Origin: Salvelinus alpinus
Taxonomy: Eukaryota > Chordata > Actinopteri > Salmoniformes > Salmonidae
Reading direction: 5' to 3'
Assembly (NCBI RefSeq): GCF_045679555.1
Contig: NC_092122.1
Span: 10,225,602 to 10,289,601 of the forward strand
DNA length: 64,000 bases
Below the pieces are notes generated by a model. The model did not search any database. It was given only the letters and a program-made list of their open reading frames with translations, and was not told the origin of the DNA. The position numbers and the translations under genes were made by a program. Shown one piece after another: positions 11,565-23,716 of the stretch (its first letter is position 1; each line of letters begins with the position of its first letter).

Positions 11565-13203
11565 CAGTGGAGGCTGCTAAGGGGAGGACGGCTCATAATA
11601 ATGTCTGGAACGGAGCAAATGGAATGGCATCAAACACACGGAAACTACAGTTGAAGTCGGAAGTTTACATACACCTTAGCCGAATACATTTAAACTCAGT
11701 TTTTCACTATTCCTTACATTTAATCCTAGTAAGAATTCCCTGTCTTAGGTCAGCTAGGATCACCACTTTATTTTAAGAATGTGAAATGTCAGAATAATAG
11801 TAGAGAGAATTATTTATTTCAGCTTTTATTTCTTTCATCACATTCCCAGTGGGTCAGAAGTTTACATTAGTATTTGGTATTACATTAGTATTACACATAC
11901 AATTAGTATTTGGTAGCATTGCCTTTAAATTGTTTAACTTGGGTCAAACGTTTCACGTAGCCTTCCACAAGCTTCCCACAATAAGTTGGGTGAATTTTTG
12001 GCCATTCCTCCTGAGAGAGCTGGTGTAACCGAGTCAGGTTTGTAGGCCTCCTTGCTCGCACACGCTTTTTCAGTTCTGCCCACAAATTTTCTATAGGATT
12101 GAGTTCAGGGCTTTGTGATGGCCACTCCAATACCTTGACTTTGTTGTCCTTAAGCCATTTTGCCACAACTTTGGAAGTATGATGTTCTTAGGCTTGCAAG
12201 TATCCCCCTTTTACCTCCAAACATAACGATGGGCATTATGGCCAAACAGTTCTATTTTTGTTTCATCAGACCAGAGGACATTTCTCCAAAAAGTACAATC
12301 TTTGTACCCATGTGCAGTTGCAAACTGTAGGCTGGCTTTTTATGGCGGTTTTGGAGCAGTGGCTTCTTCCTTGCTGAGCGGCCTTTCAGGTTATGTCGAT
12401 ATAGGACTCGTTTTACTGTGGATATAGATACTTTTGTACCTGTTTCCTCCAGCATTTTCACAAGGTCCTTTGCTGTTGTTCTGGGATTGATTTGCACTTT
12501 TCGCACCAAAGTACGTTCATCTCTAGGAGACAGAACGCGTCTCCTTCCTGAGCGATATGACGGCTGCGTGGTCCCATGGTGTTTATACTTGTACTATTGT
12601 TTGTACAGATGAACGTGGTACCTTCAGGCGTTTGGAAATTGCTCCCAAGGATGAACCAGACTTGTGGAGGTCTACATTTTTTTTCTGAAGTCTTGGCTGA
12701 TTTCTTTTGATTTTCCCATGATATCAAGCAAAGAGGCACTGAGTTTGAAGGTTGGCCTTGAAATACATCCACAGGTACACCTCCAATTGACTCAAATGAT
12801 GTCAAGTAGCCTATCAGAAGCTTCTAAAGCCATGACTTAATTTTCTGGAATTTTCCAAGCTGTTTAAAGGCACAGTCAACTTAGTGTATGTAAACTTCTG
12901 ACCCACTGGAACTGTGATGCAGTGAATTATAAGTGAAATAATCTGTCTGTAAACAACTGTTGGAAAAATAACTTGTGTCATGCACAAAGTAGATGTCCTA
13001 ACCGACTTGCCAAAACTATAGTTTGTTAACAATACATTTGTTGAGTGGTTGAAAAATGAGTTTTAATGACTCCAACCTAAGTGTATGTAAACTTCCGACT
13101 TCAGCTGTATGTGTTTGATGTATTTGATACCATTTCACTTGTTCTGCTCCAGCCATTACCACGAGCCCGTCCTCCCCAATTAAGGTGCCACCAACCTCCT
13201 GTG
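11565..13203. mobile_element. hAT-like miniature element split by a Tc1 insertion
   Basis: The left half (11565-11645) starts CAGTGGAGGCTGCTAAGG. The right half (13110-13203) ends ACCAACCTCCTGTG. The same element is present uninterrupted at 42687-42855. Its two halves are near-palindromic. The Tc1 element at 11648-13107 sits at its centre. Confidence 0.8.
11648..13107 (-). mobile_element. Tc1/mariner element, Sleeping Beauty-like, defective
   Basis: The ends read CAGTTGAAGTCGGAAGTTTA and its inverted counterpart TAAACTTCCGACTTCAGCTG, flanked by TA on both sides (11646-47, 13108-09). An inner direct repeat copy ('gtgggtcagaagtttacat') is present, as in IR/DR-type Tc1 elements. Minus-strand transposase pieces are recognisable: VRKVQINPRTTAKDLVKMLE, the HTH-linked RHNLKGRSARKKPLL, and the C-terminal catalytic part [20 protein letters not shown] ending KGNATKY. 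The middle of the catalytic domain is deleted and the reading frame is broken, so it cannot encode transposase. Confidence 0.92.
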
Positions 13204-13204
13204 G

Positions 13205-13864
13205 AGGGTATAGCACATTGTTTGTAACTTATGGGAGCTGTGCCCATCGGGGCAATGCACAGTACTTAGATCATCCATACCAGAGTGGCGAATGGGCTCT
13301 GCTGCTTTGTATATGCCCAGGCCTGGCAAGGCTGGCATGCATCAACACGAAACACACACGCCAGCTTCTCCTCAGGGGAAAAACATATGCATCTACACAC
13401 ACAATACAACAGATGGACACACACAGCAAGTTAACACACAGACAAACACATTTGAATCCCCATCTGTATTTCCTCCTTAAGAGTCTTCTGGTCTACAAGT
13501 CTTCCAAGCAGCGAAAACATCAGAGTTGAAAACGTAAAACACACATTACATCTTCACATGTACAAACTGACGAATACAAAAGCAGCTTTGACATCTCCAA
13601 CGAGACCCTGGTCACGGATTGGACAGTGATGAAAGAAGTGTCCTCATTGGCCTGAACTGACCTCAGATCAGTAACCCGGAGCAGACCAGACACACCTGTG
13701 GTTCTTACATGGTCATTTAGATCAGTGACACCCTTATGATTTGGGAGGTGTAATGAAAGTCAATCTCTGCCTCTGCTCCTTATCACTCGCTCTCTCCTTC
13801 TCCTATACGTCCCTTTCTCTCATCCTTCTCTCTCTCTCTCCTTCATCCCTCTCTTCTGCATGAC
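13205..13864. other. Intergenic, no gene seen
   Basis: Unique-looking sequence with a short CA-rich stretch and a pyrimidine-rich run (about 13785-13855). No supported gene. Confidence 0.4.
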
Positions 13865-13867
13865 ATA

Positions 13868-15313
13868 AACCCAGCAAAAAAAGAAACGTCCTCTCACTGT
13901 CAACTGCGTTTATTTTCAGCAAACTTAACATGTGTAAATATTTGTATGAACATAACAAGATTCAACAACTGAGACATAAACTGAACAAGTTCCACAGACA
14001 TGTGACTAACAGAAATGGAATAATGTGTCCCTGAACAAAGGGGGGATCAAAATCAAAAGTAACAGTCAGTATCCGGTGTGGCCACCAGCTACATTAAGTA
14101 CTGCAGTGCATCTCCTCCTCATGGACTGCACCAGATTTGCCAGTTCTTGCTGTGAGATGTTACCCCACTCTTCCACCAAGGCACCTGCAAATTCCCAGGC
14201 ATTTCTGGGGGGAATGGCCCTAGGCCTCACCCTCCGATCCAACAGGTCCCAGACGTGCTCAATGGGATTGAGATCCGGGCTCTTCGCTGGCCATGGCAGA
14301 ACACTGACATTCCTGTCTTGCAGGAAATCGCACAGAACGAGCAGTATGGCTGGTGGCATTGTCATGCTGGAGGGTCATGACAGGATGAGCCTGCAGGAAG
14401 GGTACCACATGAGGGAGGAGGATGTCTTCCCTGTAATGCACAGCGTTGAGATTGCCTGCAATGACAACAAGCTTAGTCCGATGATGCTGTGACACACCGC
14501 CCCAGACCATGATGGACCCTCCACCTCCAAATCGATCCCTCTCCAGAGTACAGGCCTCGGTGGAACACTCATTCCGATAAACGTGAATCCGACCATCACC
14601 CCTGGTAAGACAAAACCGCGACTCGTCAGAGAAGAGCACTTTTTGCCAGTCCTGTCTGGTCCAGCGAAGGTGGGTTTGTGCCCATAGGCGACGTTGTTGC
14701 CAGTGATGTCTGGTGAGGACCTGCCTTACAACAGGCCTACAAGCCCTCAGTCCAGCCTCTCTCAGCTTATTGCGGACAGTCTGAGCACTGATGGAGGGAT
14801 TGTGCGTTCCTGGTGTAACTTGGGCAGTTGTTGTTGCCATCCTGTACCTGTCCCGCAGGTGTGATGTTCGGATGTACCGATCCTGTGCAGGTGTTGTTAC
14901 ACATGGTCTGCCACTGCGAGGACAATCAGCTGTCCATCCTGTCTCCCTGTAGCGCTGTCTTAGGCGTCTCACAGTACGGACATTTTAATTTATTGCCCTG
15001 GCCACATCTGCCACATCTGTCCTCATGCCGCCTTGCAGCATGCCTAAGGCACGTTCACGCAGATGAGCAGGGACCCTGGGCATCTTTCTTTTGAGAAAGG
15101 CCTCTTTAGTGTCCTAAGTTTTCATAACTGTGACCTTAATTGCCTACCGTCTGTAAGCTGTTAGTGTCTTAACGACCGTTCCACAGGTGCACGTTCATTA
15201 ATTGTTTGTGGTTAATTGAACAAGCATGGGAAACCGTGTTTAAACCCTTTACAACGAATTATCTTTGAAAAAGACAGGGGCCTGAAAAAGGGATTTTTTT
15301 TTGTTGTTGAGTT
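13868..15313 (-). mobile_element. Tc1/mariner element with nearly complete transposase
   Basis: The left end carries 'cagcaaaaaaagaaacgtcc'; the right end carries the inverted counterpart near 'aaaaagggattttttttt' and 'gttgagttta'. TA dinucleotides lie at both edges. The transposase reads on the minus strand from 15083 (MPRVPAHLRERALGMLQ) to about 14066. DNA-binding region: RRLRQRYRETGWTAD, SISAQTVRNKLREAGL. Catalytic region: VLFSDESRFCL, HDNATSHTARSV, and [20 protein letters not shown] with the final catalytic acidic residue. Frame changes are visible near 14970 and 14330, so this copy is not autonomous. Confidence 0.92.
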
Positions 15314-15339
15314 TATTTTGTTTAGAAGTTTAAAATTGT

Positions 15340-15660
15340 CTCCCTAGTCATAGACTGTTCTTTTTTCTACCACACGGCAAGCGGTACCGGAGCACCAAGT
15401 CTAGGTCCAAGAGGCTTCTAAACAGCTTCTACCCCCAAGCGATAAGACTCCTGAACACCTAATCAAATGGCTACCCAGACTATTTGCATTGCCCCCCCCC
15501 CTCCCCCTCTCCCCCTCTTTTACACCGCTGCTACTCTGTTGTTGTCATCTATGCATAGTCACTTTAATAACTGTACCTTCATGTACATATTACCTCAACT
15601 AACCGGTGCCACCACACATGGACTCTGTACCGGTGCCCCCCTGTATATAGTCTCTGGAGA
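15340..15660 (+). mobile_element. 3' end of a 5'-truncated LINE
   Basis: The sequence encodes the tail of a LINE ORF2 (residues like GTGAPSLGPRGF in one frame, KRLLNSFYPQAIRLLNT in another). It is followed by a 3'UTR with 'catgtacatattacctcaac' and 'ctctgtaccggtgcccccct', typical of an abundant salmonid LINE 3' end. The rest of the element is absent. Confidence 0.65.
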
Positions 15661-15908
15661 TTTTTCTTGTGTGTTCTTAAGTGTCTCTCTTCAGTAACGA
15701 CAACAGATTCTGGCTCAGGTTATATTTCATGGCCCCCTCCTCTAGGCAAATGAAATTCCAGCTGTCCCCCTTCCCCAAAACGCCCTCTCTTTCTCTTTCT
15801 CTTCACACCCACTCTCTCCATCCCTCCCCTCTCCCTCCCTCGCCTCTCCCTCTCTCTCTCAGTTCATAACTTCACTGTTCGCAGCGCTGCTTCACTGTAT
15901 TCTTCATC

Positions 15909-16801
15909 ATGTCCTGGACTCATCTGGTCTTTCTCTCTCTGCTCGCCACCCTCCTCATCCTCACACGTAAGTACCACGATAAGGGGTTGACATGCTGGGG
16001 GGGGTCAAGGTAGGGTGTGGGAGAGGAGGTGGAGGGTGACATTTTTTTACTTTTTTATGGTGTAGGTTTGATGTTTACGGTGAGACCTTTTTCTGAAAGG
16101 TGCTTGTGCAGAACTTCTAGAAAGAGGCCTTGCTGATCAGCTCAAGTGTAAAATTGACATAAACCTCTCTCTCTCTTTCCCAGTCTCCCCCGGGGTGCGG
16201 AGTGCATCGGTGAGAGATGGAAGAGAGGGAAAAGCTGCAGAGCCCAAAGGTGAGTGTCATATGTTCCATTCCCCTTCCCAACCCGAGTGACCCCAATGGC
16301 CCTCTTTGACCCTTACCTGCTACCCTCTGCCCCCAGGGTCAGCGCGGCGAGTCTTCATGCCCGAGGCGGATGCAGCAAACTTCTTCAAAAAGCGTAGTCG
16401 GCGCTCGGCCAAACATGAGGCGGAGGTCCTCGGTGAGGCTGTTTACCGTCACTATGGGGCGTTACTATGGAGCCAGGGCAGGGGCAGGACAGGGGGCATG
16501 CGGGTTGATGATGGTAGTGTTTGCATGTGGTTGAAGTTGCTGGTGCCATTATGGACAGTTTGTTTTGGGAGGTTTACAGCACTCTGTAGAGACTGGTGGT
16601 GTGTGTGTGTGTGGGTGTGTGTGTACTCAAAGTCTATTAATTTTATGGTCTGTGGATTAAAATGTTGGGTGGTGTGGTTTGAGGTCATGGCTGTGAACTC
16701 TGAGGGCAGACTGAAGACTCCCACAGGTGTATCGCTGGCAGCTGCTCCAAAAGCTTAAAAGCATTTGAAGCCATCTGTTTCACACACACGCAGGCACGCA
16801 G

Positions 16802-16836
<35 letters not shown>

Positions 16837-18076
16837 CACACTGGCTGGAGGCAGCAAAAGGAGTCACAGGGTAGTATGGAGCAGCCTCTCTCTCTCTCTC
16901 AAAATACTGTTTATATCGCCTGCCAGCCAGTCACCAAGGCGCTGGGTGTGCACGAGAGAGAAGGGAGAGAAGTGTGTGTGTGTGCGTGTGCATGAGGGTA
17001 TGTGTGAATGTGTGTGTATGTGTGTATACGACTTTGTTGTGACCGTGTTAGTGGAGTGATGCGCAGGTAAAATGTTAGGCACTGCAGGAGCTGAGACAGG
17101 AATGTGTGGACCAATTAACCATTCTAGTGCAGAGAGACAGAGAGAGAGAGAACAACAGGAAATGAGAGGGAGAAAAGAAAGAGAAGAAACCTGAGGAGGA
17201 TAATGGAAAGGTCTGTTAACTTGGTCATTGGGTTACAGTAAGACACGTGAGCAGGTCTGCAGCCACGACGACAGAGAGACAGAGAGAGGGAGAGAAAGAG
17301 AGATTTGTGACCTGTTGCCACAAGGAAAGGGCAACCAGTAAATACAACCAATATTTATTTATTTTCCCTTTTGTACTTTAACTATTTTCACATCATTATA
17401 ACATTGTACATAGCCACAATATGACATTTGAAATGTTTCTATCCCTTAGAAAATTGTAATGTTTATTGTTAATTTTTGATTGTTTATTTTACTTGCTTTG
17501 GCAATGTAAATATATGTTTCTCATGCCAATAAATCCCTTTGAATTGAATCAGACAGAGAGGGAGAGGGAGAGATAGCGAATCAGACAGAGAGAGAGAGGG
17601 AGAGATAGCGAATCAGACAGAGAGAGAGAGGGAGAGATAGCTAATCAGACAGAGAGGGAGAGGGAGAGATAGCGAATCAGACAGAGAGGGAGAGGGAGAG
17701 ATAGCGAATCAGACAGAGAGGGAGAGGGAGAGATAGCGAATCAGACAGAGAGAGAGGGAGAGATAGCGAATCAGACAGAGAGGGAGAGGGAGAGATAGCG
17801 AATCAGACAGAGAGGGAGAGATAGCGAATCAGACAGAGAGGGAGAGGGAGAGATAGCGAATCAGACAGCGAGAGAGAGGGAGAGATAGCGAACCCAACCA
17901 GTAAGTCTAGTACCTGAGAAAGTTTCCATTCCGCAAAGCCTCATTCCACCAGACTGTTTTGTAAGAAAACAACCTACTATTCAGTGTGTGTGTGTACTCC
18001 AAAATATTGTGATGTCACCTTAAAACTTCTGTGAGTACCCCAATGAGGGCTAGTGTCCAATGTATACAGCACCGGC

Positions 18077-18135
<59 letters not shown>

Positions 18136-18938
18136 AAGCAACAGGTACAGTATCTCTCCCAAAAACTGTGTGATAGAGTTGGACTGCCTGCAGTGTGGCG
18201 TGAGGAAAGTGTGAGGTGAGGACAGGTTGGAAGTTTGGCGCCAAACATCTTTGAGGTTCATTACGTAACTAAGACAACACCTCTCACTCTACCTTAGTGA
18301 CCATAACACCTTCTTCCATCTCTCCTTGTTTCCCTCTCTTTTCCCCCTCCTCCCTCCCTCCGTAGCTGAGCAGAGGGTAAGGCTGTCAGCTGATGAGAGG
18401 AGGAGGGAGTACTATGACGAACAGAGGAACGAGTTTGAGAACTATGTGGAAGAGGAGCGCGATGGTAAGACCGACTAACTCTGTTCCAAAGATGAGGTTT
18501 AAAACCATAAGTGCCCATTTGGTTAAACTCAGACCCTTATACCTCTTAGTGGTAAACGCCACAGCTTGATTTATCTGCAGTAATCACAGAGTCTAATCAC
18601 AGTTTTCACACAGTGTGCTGCACTGAACACTTTGACCACACGTCTGTATAGGGATGTGTTGGGTTTGTGGTAGTTCTTGTGCCTATTGTGTTACTGGGAA
18701 GTGTTTTCTCCCACATAAGTAAACCGACGTGTTTCACATGAAGGACAGAAATACACTTTCTTAGTCCTCCGCGTTCTACACTCTGCATGTTAGGCACAAA
18801 CAAAAAACCCTCAACCCTCTTTCCCTTCTTCTCCTCTCTCCATCCACAGAGCAGGATGAGAGGACACGGGAGAAGACAGAGCAGTGGCGTGAGTTCCACT
18901 ATGATGGACTCTACCCCCGCTATCCCCGCGGTTGGTGA
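15909..18938 (+). CDS. ucma: Unique cartilage matrix-associated protein (Gla-rich protein)
   Basis: Secreted vitamin-K-dependent matrix protein of cartilage and bone, linked to control of mineralisation. Coding exons are 15909-15966, 16184-16249, 16337-16432, 18366-18464 and 18850-18938; all junctions are phase 1, and the product is 135 residues. Residues 1 to about 20 ([19 protein letters not shown]) form a signal peptide. The conserved propeptide segment [20 protein letters not shown] ends in a basic proprotein-convertase-like site. The mature part is very rich in Glu ([20 protein letters not shown]), the expected gamma-carboxylation substrate, and ends [17 protein letters not shown]. The neighbour upstream is phyh on the same strand, as in other vertebrates. 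An AATAAA signal is at 19412. No lesions are seen. Confidence 0.96.
16783..16845. repeat. (ACGC)n-rich microsatellite in ucma intron 3
   Basis: Tandem 'acgcaggc' and 'acgc' units. Confidence 0.8.
17345..17550 (+). repeat. Retroelement 3' end fragment in ucma intron 3
   Basis: AT-rich segment ending 'gccaataaatccctttgaat' then 'tgaatc', a 3'-tail pattern common to teleost LINE/SINE copies. Element identity is uncertain. Confidence 0.4.
17550..17891. repeat. 32-bp purine-rich minisatellite in ucma intron 3
   Basis: About eleven units combining 'cagacagagagggagaggga' and 'gagatagcgaat', with length variation from gain or loss of GA steps. It begins exactly at the end of the retroelement tail, suggesting it grew from the tail. 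Confidence 0.9.
18078..18130. repeat. (GT)n microsatellite in ucma intron 3
   Basis: About 25 GT dinucleotides followed by 'atatataaag'. Confidence 0.95.
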
Positions 18939-19430
18939 GCATGCTCGATAGGCCAAGGAGATCAGAACATAGTGCACCAGCCTGTGATTGGCAGGACCCT
19001 GTGCCACTTAAGACACCTAGCCTATCAGACGGACATAACAAGACCATGGGCGGTGGCCAAAACATCACTCACCTAGGAGTTAAAAGGTTTACGTACAAAA
19101 CTATTAAACTCAATCATTTAAAATGGTAGTATTATGTAGATAAAACACAGTTTTGTAACATTTATATTAAAAACTATTAAAGACTGGCAGGTCATGTTTG
19201 ATAAAGGAGGCTGTCGTGATTGGTTGTGTGTTTCTATGCATGCTTATTTCAATCTCTATGTTTGTGCATGTATCTGTGTGGTGTACTGTTTGGTGTGGTC
19301 TGTGTATCTTTCACATCTGTCTGCGTATCAAACTGTACGGTCTTTTCTGTATGGTAACCCAACTGTAATCACAATTATGAAACCTGTAACTGTAATTCAG
19401 AACCACACACCAATAAAATGTACTGCTGTG

Positions 19431-19827
19431 AAAAAATTCATTTTTTGGCATATATAGAGCTTCTCATTGTTACAGTAAGTGTCACTAAATCAGGGGGTGA
19501 ATTCTTAAGCACCTAGATTCATAACCTGAATTAAATGTGTGTGTGAGAGAAAGAGAGTTGAAGGAGGGTAGAGAAAGAGCGAGTGAAGAGAGAGAAAGGA
19601 AGCTGAAGAAGGGATGATAAAATGAAAGTGTGCGAGTGAGTGCTGGGGAACTCATCAGACTGAGATTCATGTCGGGATTCCATGCGAGACTACCAACATT
19701 CCACAGCTGCAACTTTAGACAGCACTGGGCAGAGAGCAGAGGACAGAGGGGGAAAGAGAAGAGAGAGAAGTTTAACTATAAGGACACTGACAAACAGGTC
19801 TCTACCTCAGGAGTTGAACTAGTGCCT
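19431..19827. other. ucma to mcm10-copy intergenic gap, no gene seen
   Basis: Purine-rich stretch at about 19535-19620, otherwise unremarkable. Homology to the right duplicate copy begins at 19828, so this is unique flank of the duplication. Confidence 0.5.
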
Positions 19828-20261
19828 CCTTGTTCAGACGTACTTGATCTTCTCTTTATCCAGCTCCTGTTACTATTTTGGGTGTCTCTAAAACTCCCTC
19901 AGACTGTAAGGACACAATATAGCACAGGAGACAATTTCTTCCAGCGAGCCCAAGTCAGAAAAAGGAGATGGTTGGTAAATTACTCAGCACGATTTAATCA
20001 GCACATTCCCATCAAAGCCAGCAGGAGGGATCAACAAACAACTCATTCGGAAATACAATTGAATCCATTCAAAACACAGCAATTTAAAATCCATAATCAA
20101 CTTCAAATTATATCCAGAGTAAAAAAACAAACATTAAAAGGACATTTAAAAAGCACTCTACAACACGCAGATAAATATAACACAAGAAAGTCCAATAGCA
20201 CCAGCAGCAGTCGCTTCATATGATGAAGACAATGATGAAGGTGATTGTAAGTGACTGAGGA

Positions 20262-20722
20262 CTACAGCAGGCCGTTGAGGAACTTGGGCTGCTCGTCACC
20301 CCGAGGCTTCAGCAGCTCCCCAGCTATCTTAGGCCCTGACTTCTCCTGTGGACAGGAACAGGAAGTAGTAGTCAAACCCAGGACCAATCAGATGGGAGAA
20401 GGAAGTGCTTTGGGTCCATCTGAACTCCAAACCTACTAAAACGCGACACCTACCTTCAACATGTCGTCTCTTTCCCATTTCAACAGGCCACAGTTACTGC
20501 AATAGAGAACGCAGCATTATCATATCTGATGAACGCAGTAGCACGTGACCTGCATTGTGTTTGAGAGTGAGCGCCTCGACTGTAGCGTTTGTGTGGCAGG
20601 CGGTCCAGTGCGATGGCTCTCTGTCCACAGGGGCACTTGAAGCGTTTGGTGGCGTCGTGCCACTGCAGCTCATGCTTGTCCTCCACACAGCGATCAGCAG
20701 GCTTGAAGTAAGTGTACGTACA
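20262..20722 (-). pseudogene. mcm10: mcm10 3' exon fragment, left copy
   Basis: Holds the last three exons of MCM10, which in the intact protein form the C-terminal zinc ribbon of this replication initiation factor. The zinc exon (20722 to about 20586) reads YTYFKPADRCVEDKHELQWH then FKCPCGQRAIALDRLPHK. One Phe codon is missing compared with the right copy, and a deletion has removed the end of the exon with its splice donor. The next exon (20496-20454) reads NCGLLKWERDDMLK with a normal GT donor. The last exon (20345-20262) reads EKSGPKIAGELLKPRGDEQ and PKFLNGLL then stop, a good match to vertebrate MCM10. No upstream mcm10 exons are present in this copy. A non-functional remnant. Confidence 0.9.
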
Positions 20723-20737
20723 CTGGAGACAAGACAG

Positions 20738-21243
20738 TGTTGATAAAACGTTTACAGGAGACAGGAGAACAAGTAGAGACATAGGACGAGGTGGATAATT
20801 TTATAATAAGGCCGTTTAATCACATGTAAAGATATCTTAGTAAAATCTTGCAGCAAGGCTCTTTCTGTCTGATTCTTATTGAACCGTCCGGAAAAGAGGC
20901 TAGTTTCAACAGTTGTACAGTTTTATATAGACAACAAGCAAAGTAGGTTGATCTGCGAGTCTGGCCTTCCGATTGGTCGATCTGGGTCTTGGGTAGTCCT
21001 GAACAGGCCTGGTGTCCACGTTCCATTGGTTCCTGAGATAGTTCTTTGTCTTGAGCTCCAACCCTGAGTTGTGTGTGTCTGTGTGATTGTCATGGGGGAG
21101 GGGAGTTGTGGGTGTCGTGTATATGTCTAATGAGTCCAGCATATGTCCAAGAGAAAGAGGGGGTGTGGGCATATTGTGTCAACTATAGCTAATGTTGAGA
21201 AGTTGTTAAAACAAGTTACCAATATCTAATACAATTTCTTACA
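20738..21243 (-). repeat. Retroviral 3' LTR
   Basis: 506 bp, beginning TG and ending CA on the plus strand (TGTTGATAAAACG to TTTCTTACA). Appears identical to the LTR at 29015-29520. Confidence 0.95.
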
Positions 21244-21381
21244 AATCCCTCTCTTCACGTCTCACAAGAGACGTGACATAAAAGTATAAAAAAGACAAAA
21301 CTAAAGGATAAAATTTGTCAGAAGACAAATTTTTTAATTCCCTCTCTTCACGTCTCACAAGAGACGTGACATAAAAGTATC

Positions 21382-23716
21382 TTAGTCCTTGAATAGATAA
21401 ACAGGTCCAGCTTCCCCATCATCAAGCAATGGGAACATTTGGGCCCTTTCCTGAATAGGGTCTATGGCGGCAGTGTTAACACGGCTAACAAGCGTGCGCG
21501 CACATGGAATGCAACAGCATCCACAAAGTACAAGAATGGCCGCAAGAACAGAAATTGATACTAGGATGGAGGAAACCAGCGTCTTATATTTACCAAAAGC
21601 ATCCGTCCATGAGTCCCACATAGAAGTGTCCACTCCAGAATGCTGTTTCATCTTACCATTTAAGGGTACGAAGTCCCTCCAATGCTACAGTCAGACTCCC
21701 ATTCGTAGCTGTGTTATTGGGAATGAAAGTACAACACTGCTCACCAAACATGGCACAAACCCCCCCCGTTCTGCCAATAACATATCCACCGCGATTCTAT
21801 TTTGAAATGCCATCAGGGACGTAGCTGCCAATTGTCCATGGACCACCTCGAAGCCTTGTTGAGTCCAATTGCCCAGTTTCTGGACATTAAAATGAATGTA
21901 GTTAATTCTGTCCACATTTTTACTAACTGTTCACCACCAACAGACAGAAGATTCAAACCCAGCTGTCACTTGGTCCACCAGTTTATATTCATCTGGCACC
22001 CCCTAGGGACACCAATAGCATCAATGTAAGTTGAGTCGTAAATGAGCAAGGACCAAAAAGGAGACCACTCCAATAACTACACCTGGAGTGGCCAACCACA
22101 CATTAGTAAACCAAAAAACGAGAATATGTTAAACCCTCAGGTCCATCCCTCTATACAACCTGTACCAGGTGGGCTCGTCGCCACCCGGGAACTTCAAACC
22201 TTCACAACAGGGAGGACAAACATCACTTTTTATTCATTCAACAACATCAACTACAGCAAACCAAGGGTCCTCCTCTGTCAGCCCACTCTCCTGCGGAAGC
22301 TTGTTTTCGTATCAGCCTCTCCAACTGGAGCATCAAGCAACGGCATCATACCAGAGGCCCCTTACACATCTGTAACAAACTTCTTCAAACAAGGTATGAT
22401 ACAAGCAACACAGAAATGAAAAACAACAACTAGTGTCAGAAATCCAGTAATCATCATTGCAGTGTACTTACCAAAACAACCACCCAGCCAGGGGAACAGT
22501 CCACTCTCCTCCACACCTGCAAGACCCTTCATCTCCACTGATAACCTTGCCAACCCACTCAGAGCTTTTGAAATGCTCCCATCCGGACTAGTATTGTTAG
22601 GAACAAACGTGCAACACTGTTACACCTCCCTAGTTGGCCAGACTTATGTCCAGTGTTAGTCTATTGTGTCTACTGGTTTGTGGGGTAGCATCCAATTGTT
22701 CAGCCATCCCTGTAAGTCCTGTGTGGGTGTGTTTAACAAATCATCATTAATTATAGTAGATATAATTGATCCAGACCTTTTGTTTTAGCATCAACAATAG
22801 CTGGGCCCATGATGGGCATCAGATGCCACAGGCCATCATTCCTGGTTAATGTCTGGAATTCGTGGGGGACCCCTATTGGGACCCCCAACAGGTTGGTGTG
22901 CATGTTATCTGTACCCTCGGACCAAGGAGCGTCACGTTTCTGCCGTCTCCTGGGTTGGTCCCAAGCCTCTGTGTCCTGTGTAGCTCCCAGAAGTTGATTA
23001 GCTATAATAATAGGCAATGGTGGTATCAGACTGGCCAAAACACATGAGCAACGACAATTTCCTTTCAAAAATGGGGTCAACCGCCTGGCAGGTCCACACA
23101 TCCACCATACATCAGCAACACCTCTAGTTCATAGTGGTATTAGTGATGCAGGTAGTAGCAGGGAGCCCTCCATAGTCTATACCTCTACCTGTACCAGTGA
23201 TACAGCTGTTATATCCCCCATATGCCTTAACTCCCCACGGTACCTTCTGGGGAGGGACCACTGGGAACACAAGACTCAGAGTTTTACACAGGGTTGAATT
23301 TGGCTTGAACTTTTCCAATATGCACATCCAACCTTCCCCATTACTTAGGACAAATGGGTGAGCAGCCAGAATAGGTCTGGCATGTCCACATACGACACAG
23401 TCCTTTCTATTTATTGTTTTGTAGGCCAACCACATATTCTCCCTTTCCTCATAACCAGTTTCAGTCCCCAAATGTTCACTATCTGAGATGTCTTTTATAT
23501 TTATTACCTGTACCAGATTGGAGAGCTTAGGTGGTGGTGTGGGACTTGGTCTTGAAGTGGTGGAGGAGGCCGGCTGAACCCTGGTCCGTTGGAACTGGTG
23601 GTGGTTCTGGCAGCACTGCGATGGTAACATCCCCATCGTATCCTGATCAGACAGCTCAGGACCACAAGCAGTCCTGTAAAACCCCACCCTCTCCCAGAGA
23701 ACACATCATCAGCCAA
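21382..23716 (-). mobile_element. env region of the retroviral fossil
   Basis: Minus-strand pieces resemble retroviral envelope. There is a surface-domain-like part with cysteine pairs, and a transmembrane-subunit-like part with a hydrophobic anchor (SILVSISVLAAILVLCGCCC). The family-level assignment is gamma/epsilon-like. Broken. Confidence 0.7.

Noticed and set aside
20820-21172. Open frames repeated identically at 29097-29449
   Set aside because: They fall within the two LTRs and are chance frames, although their identity supports the youth of the insertion.
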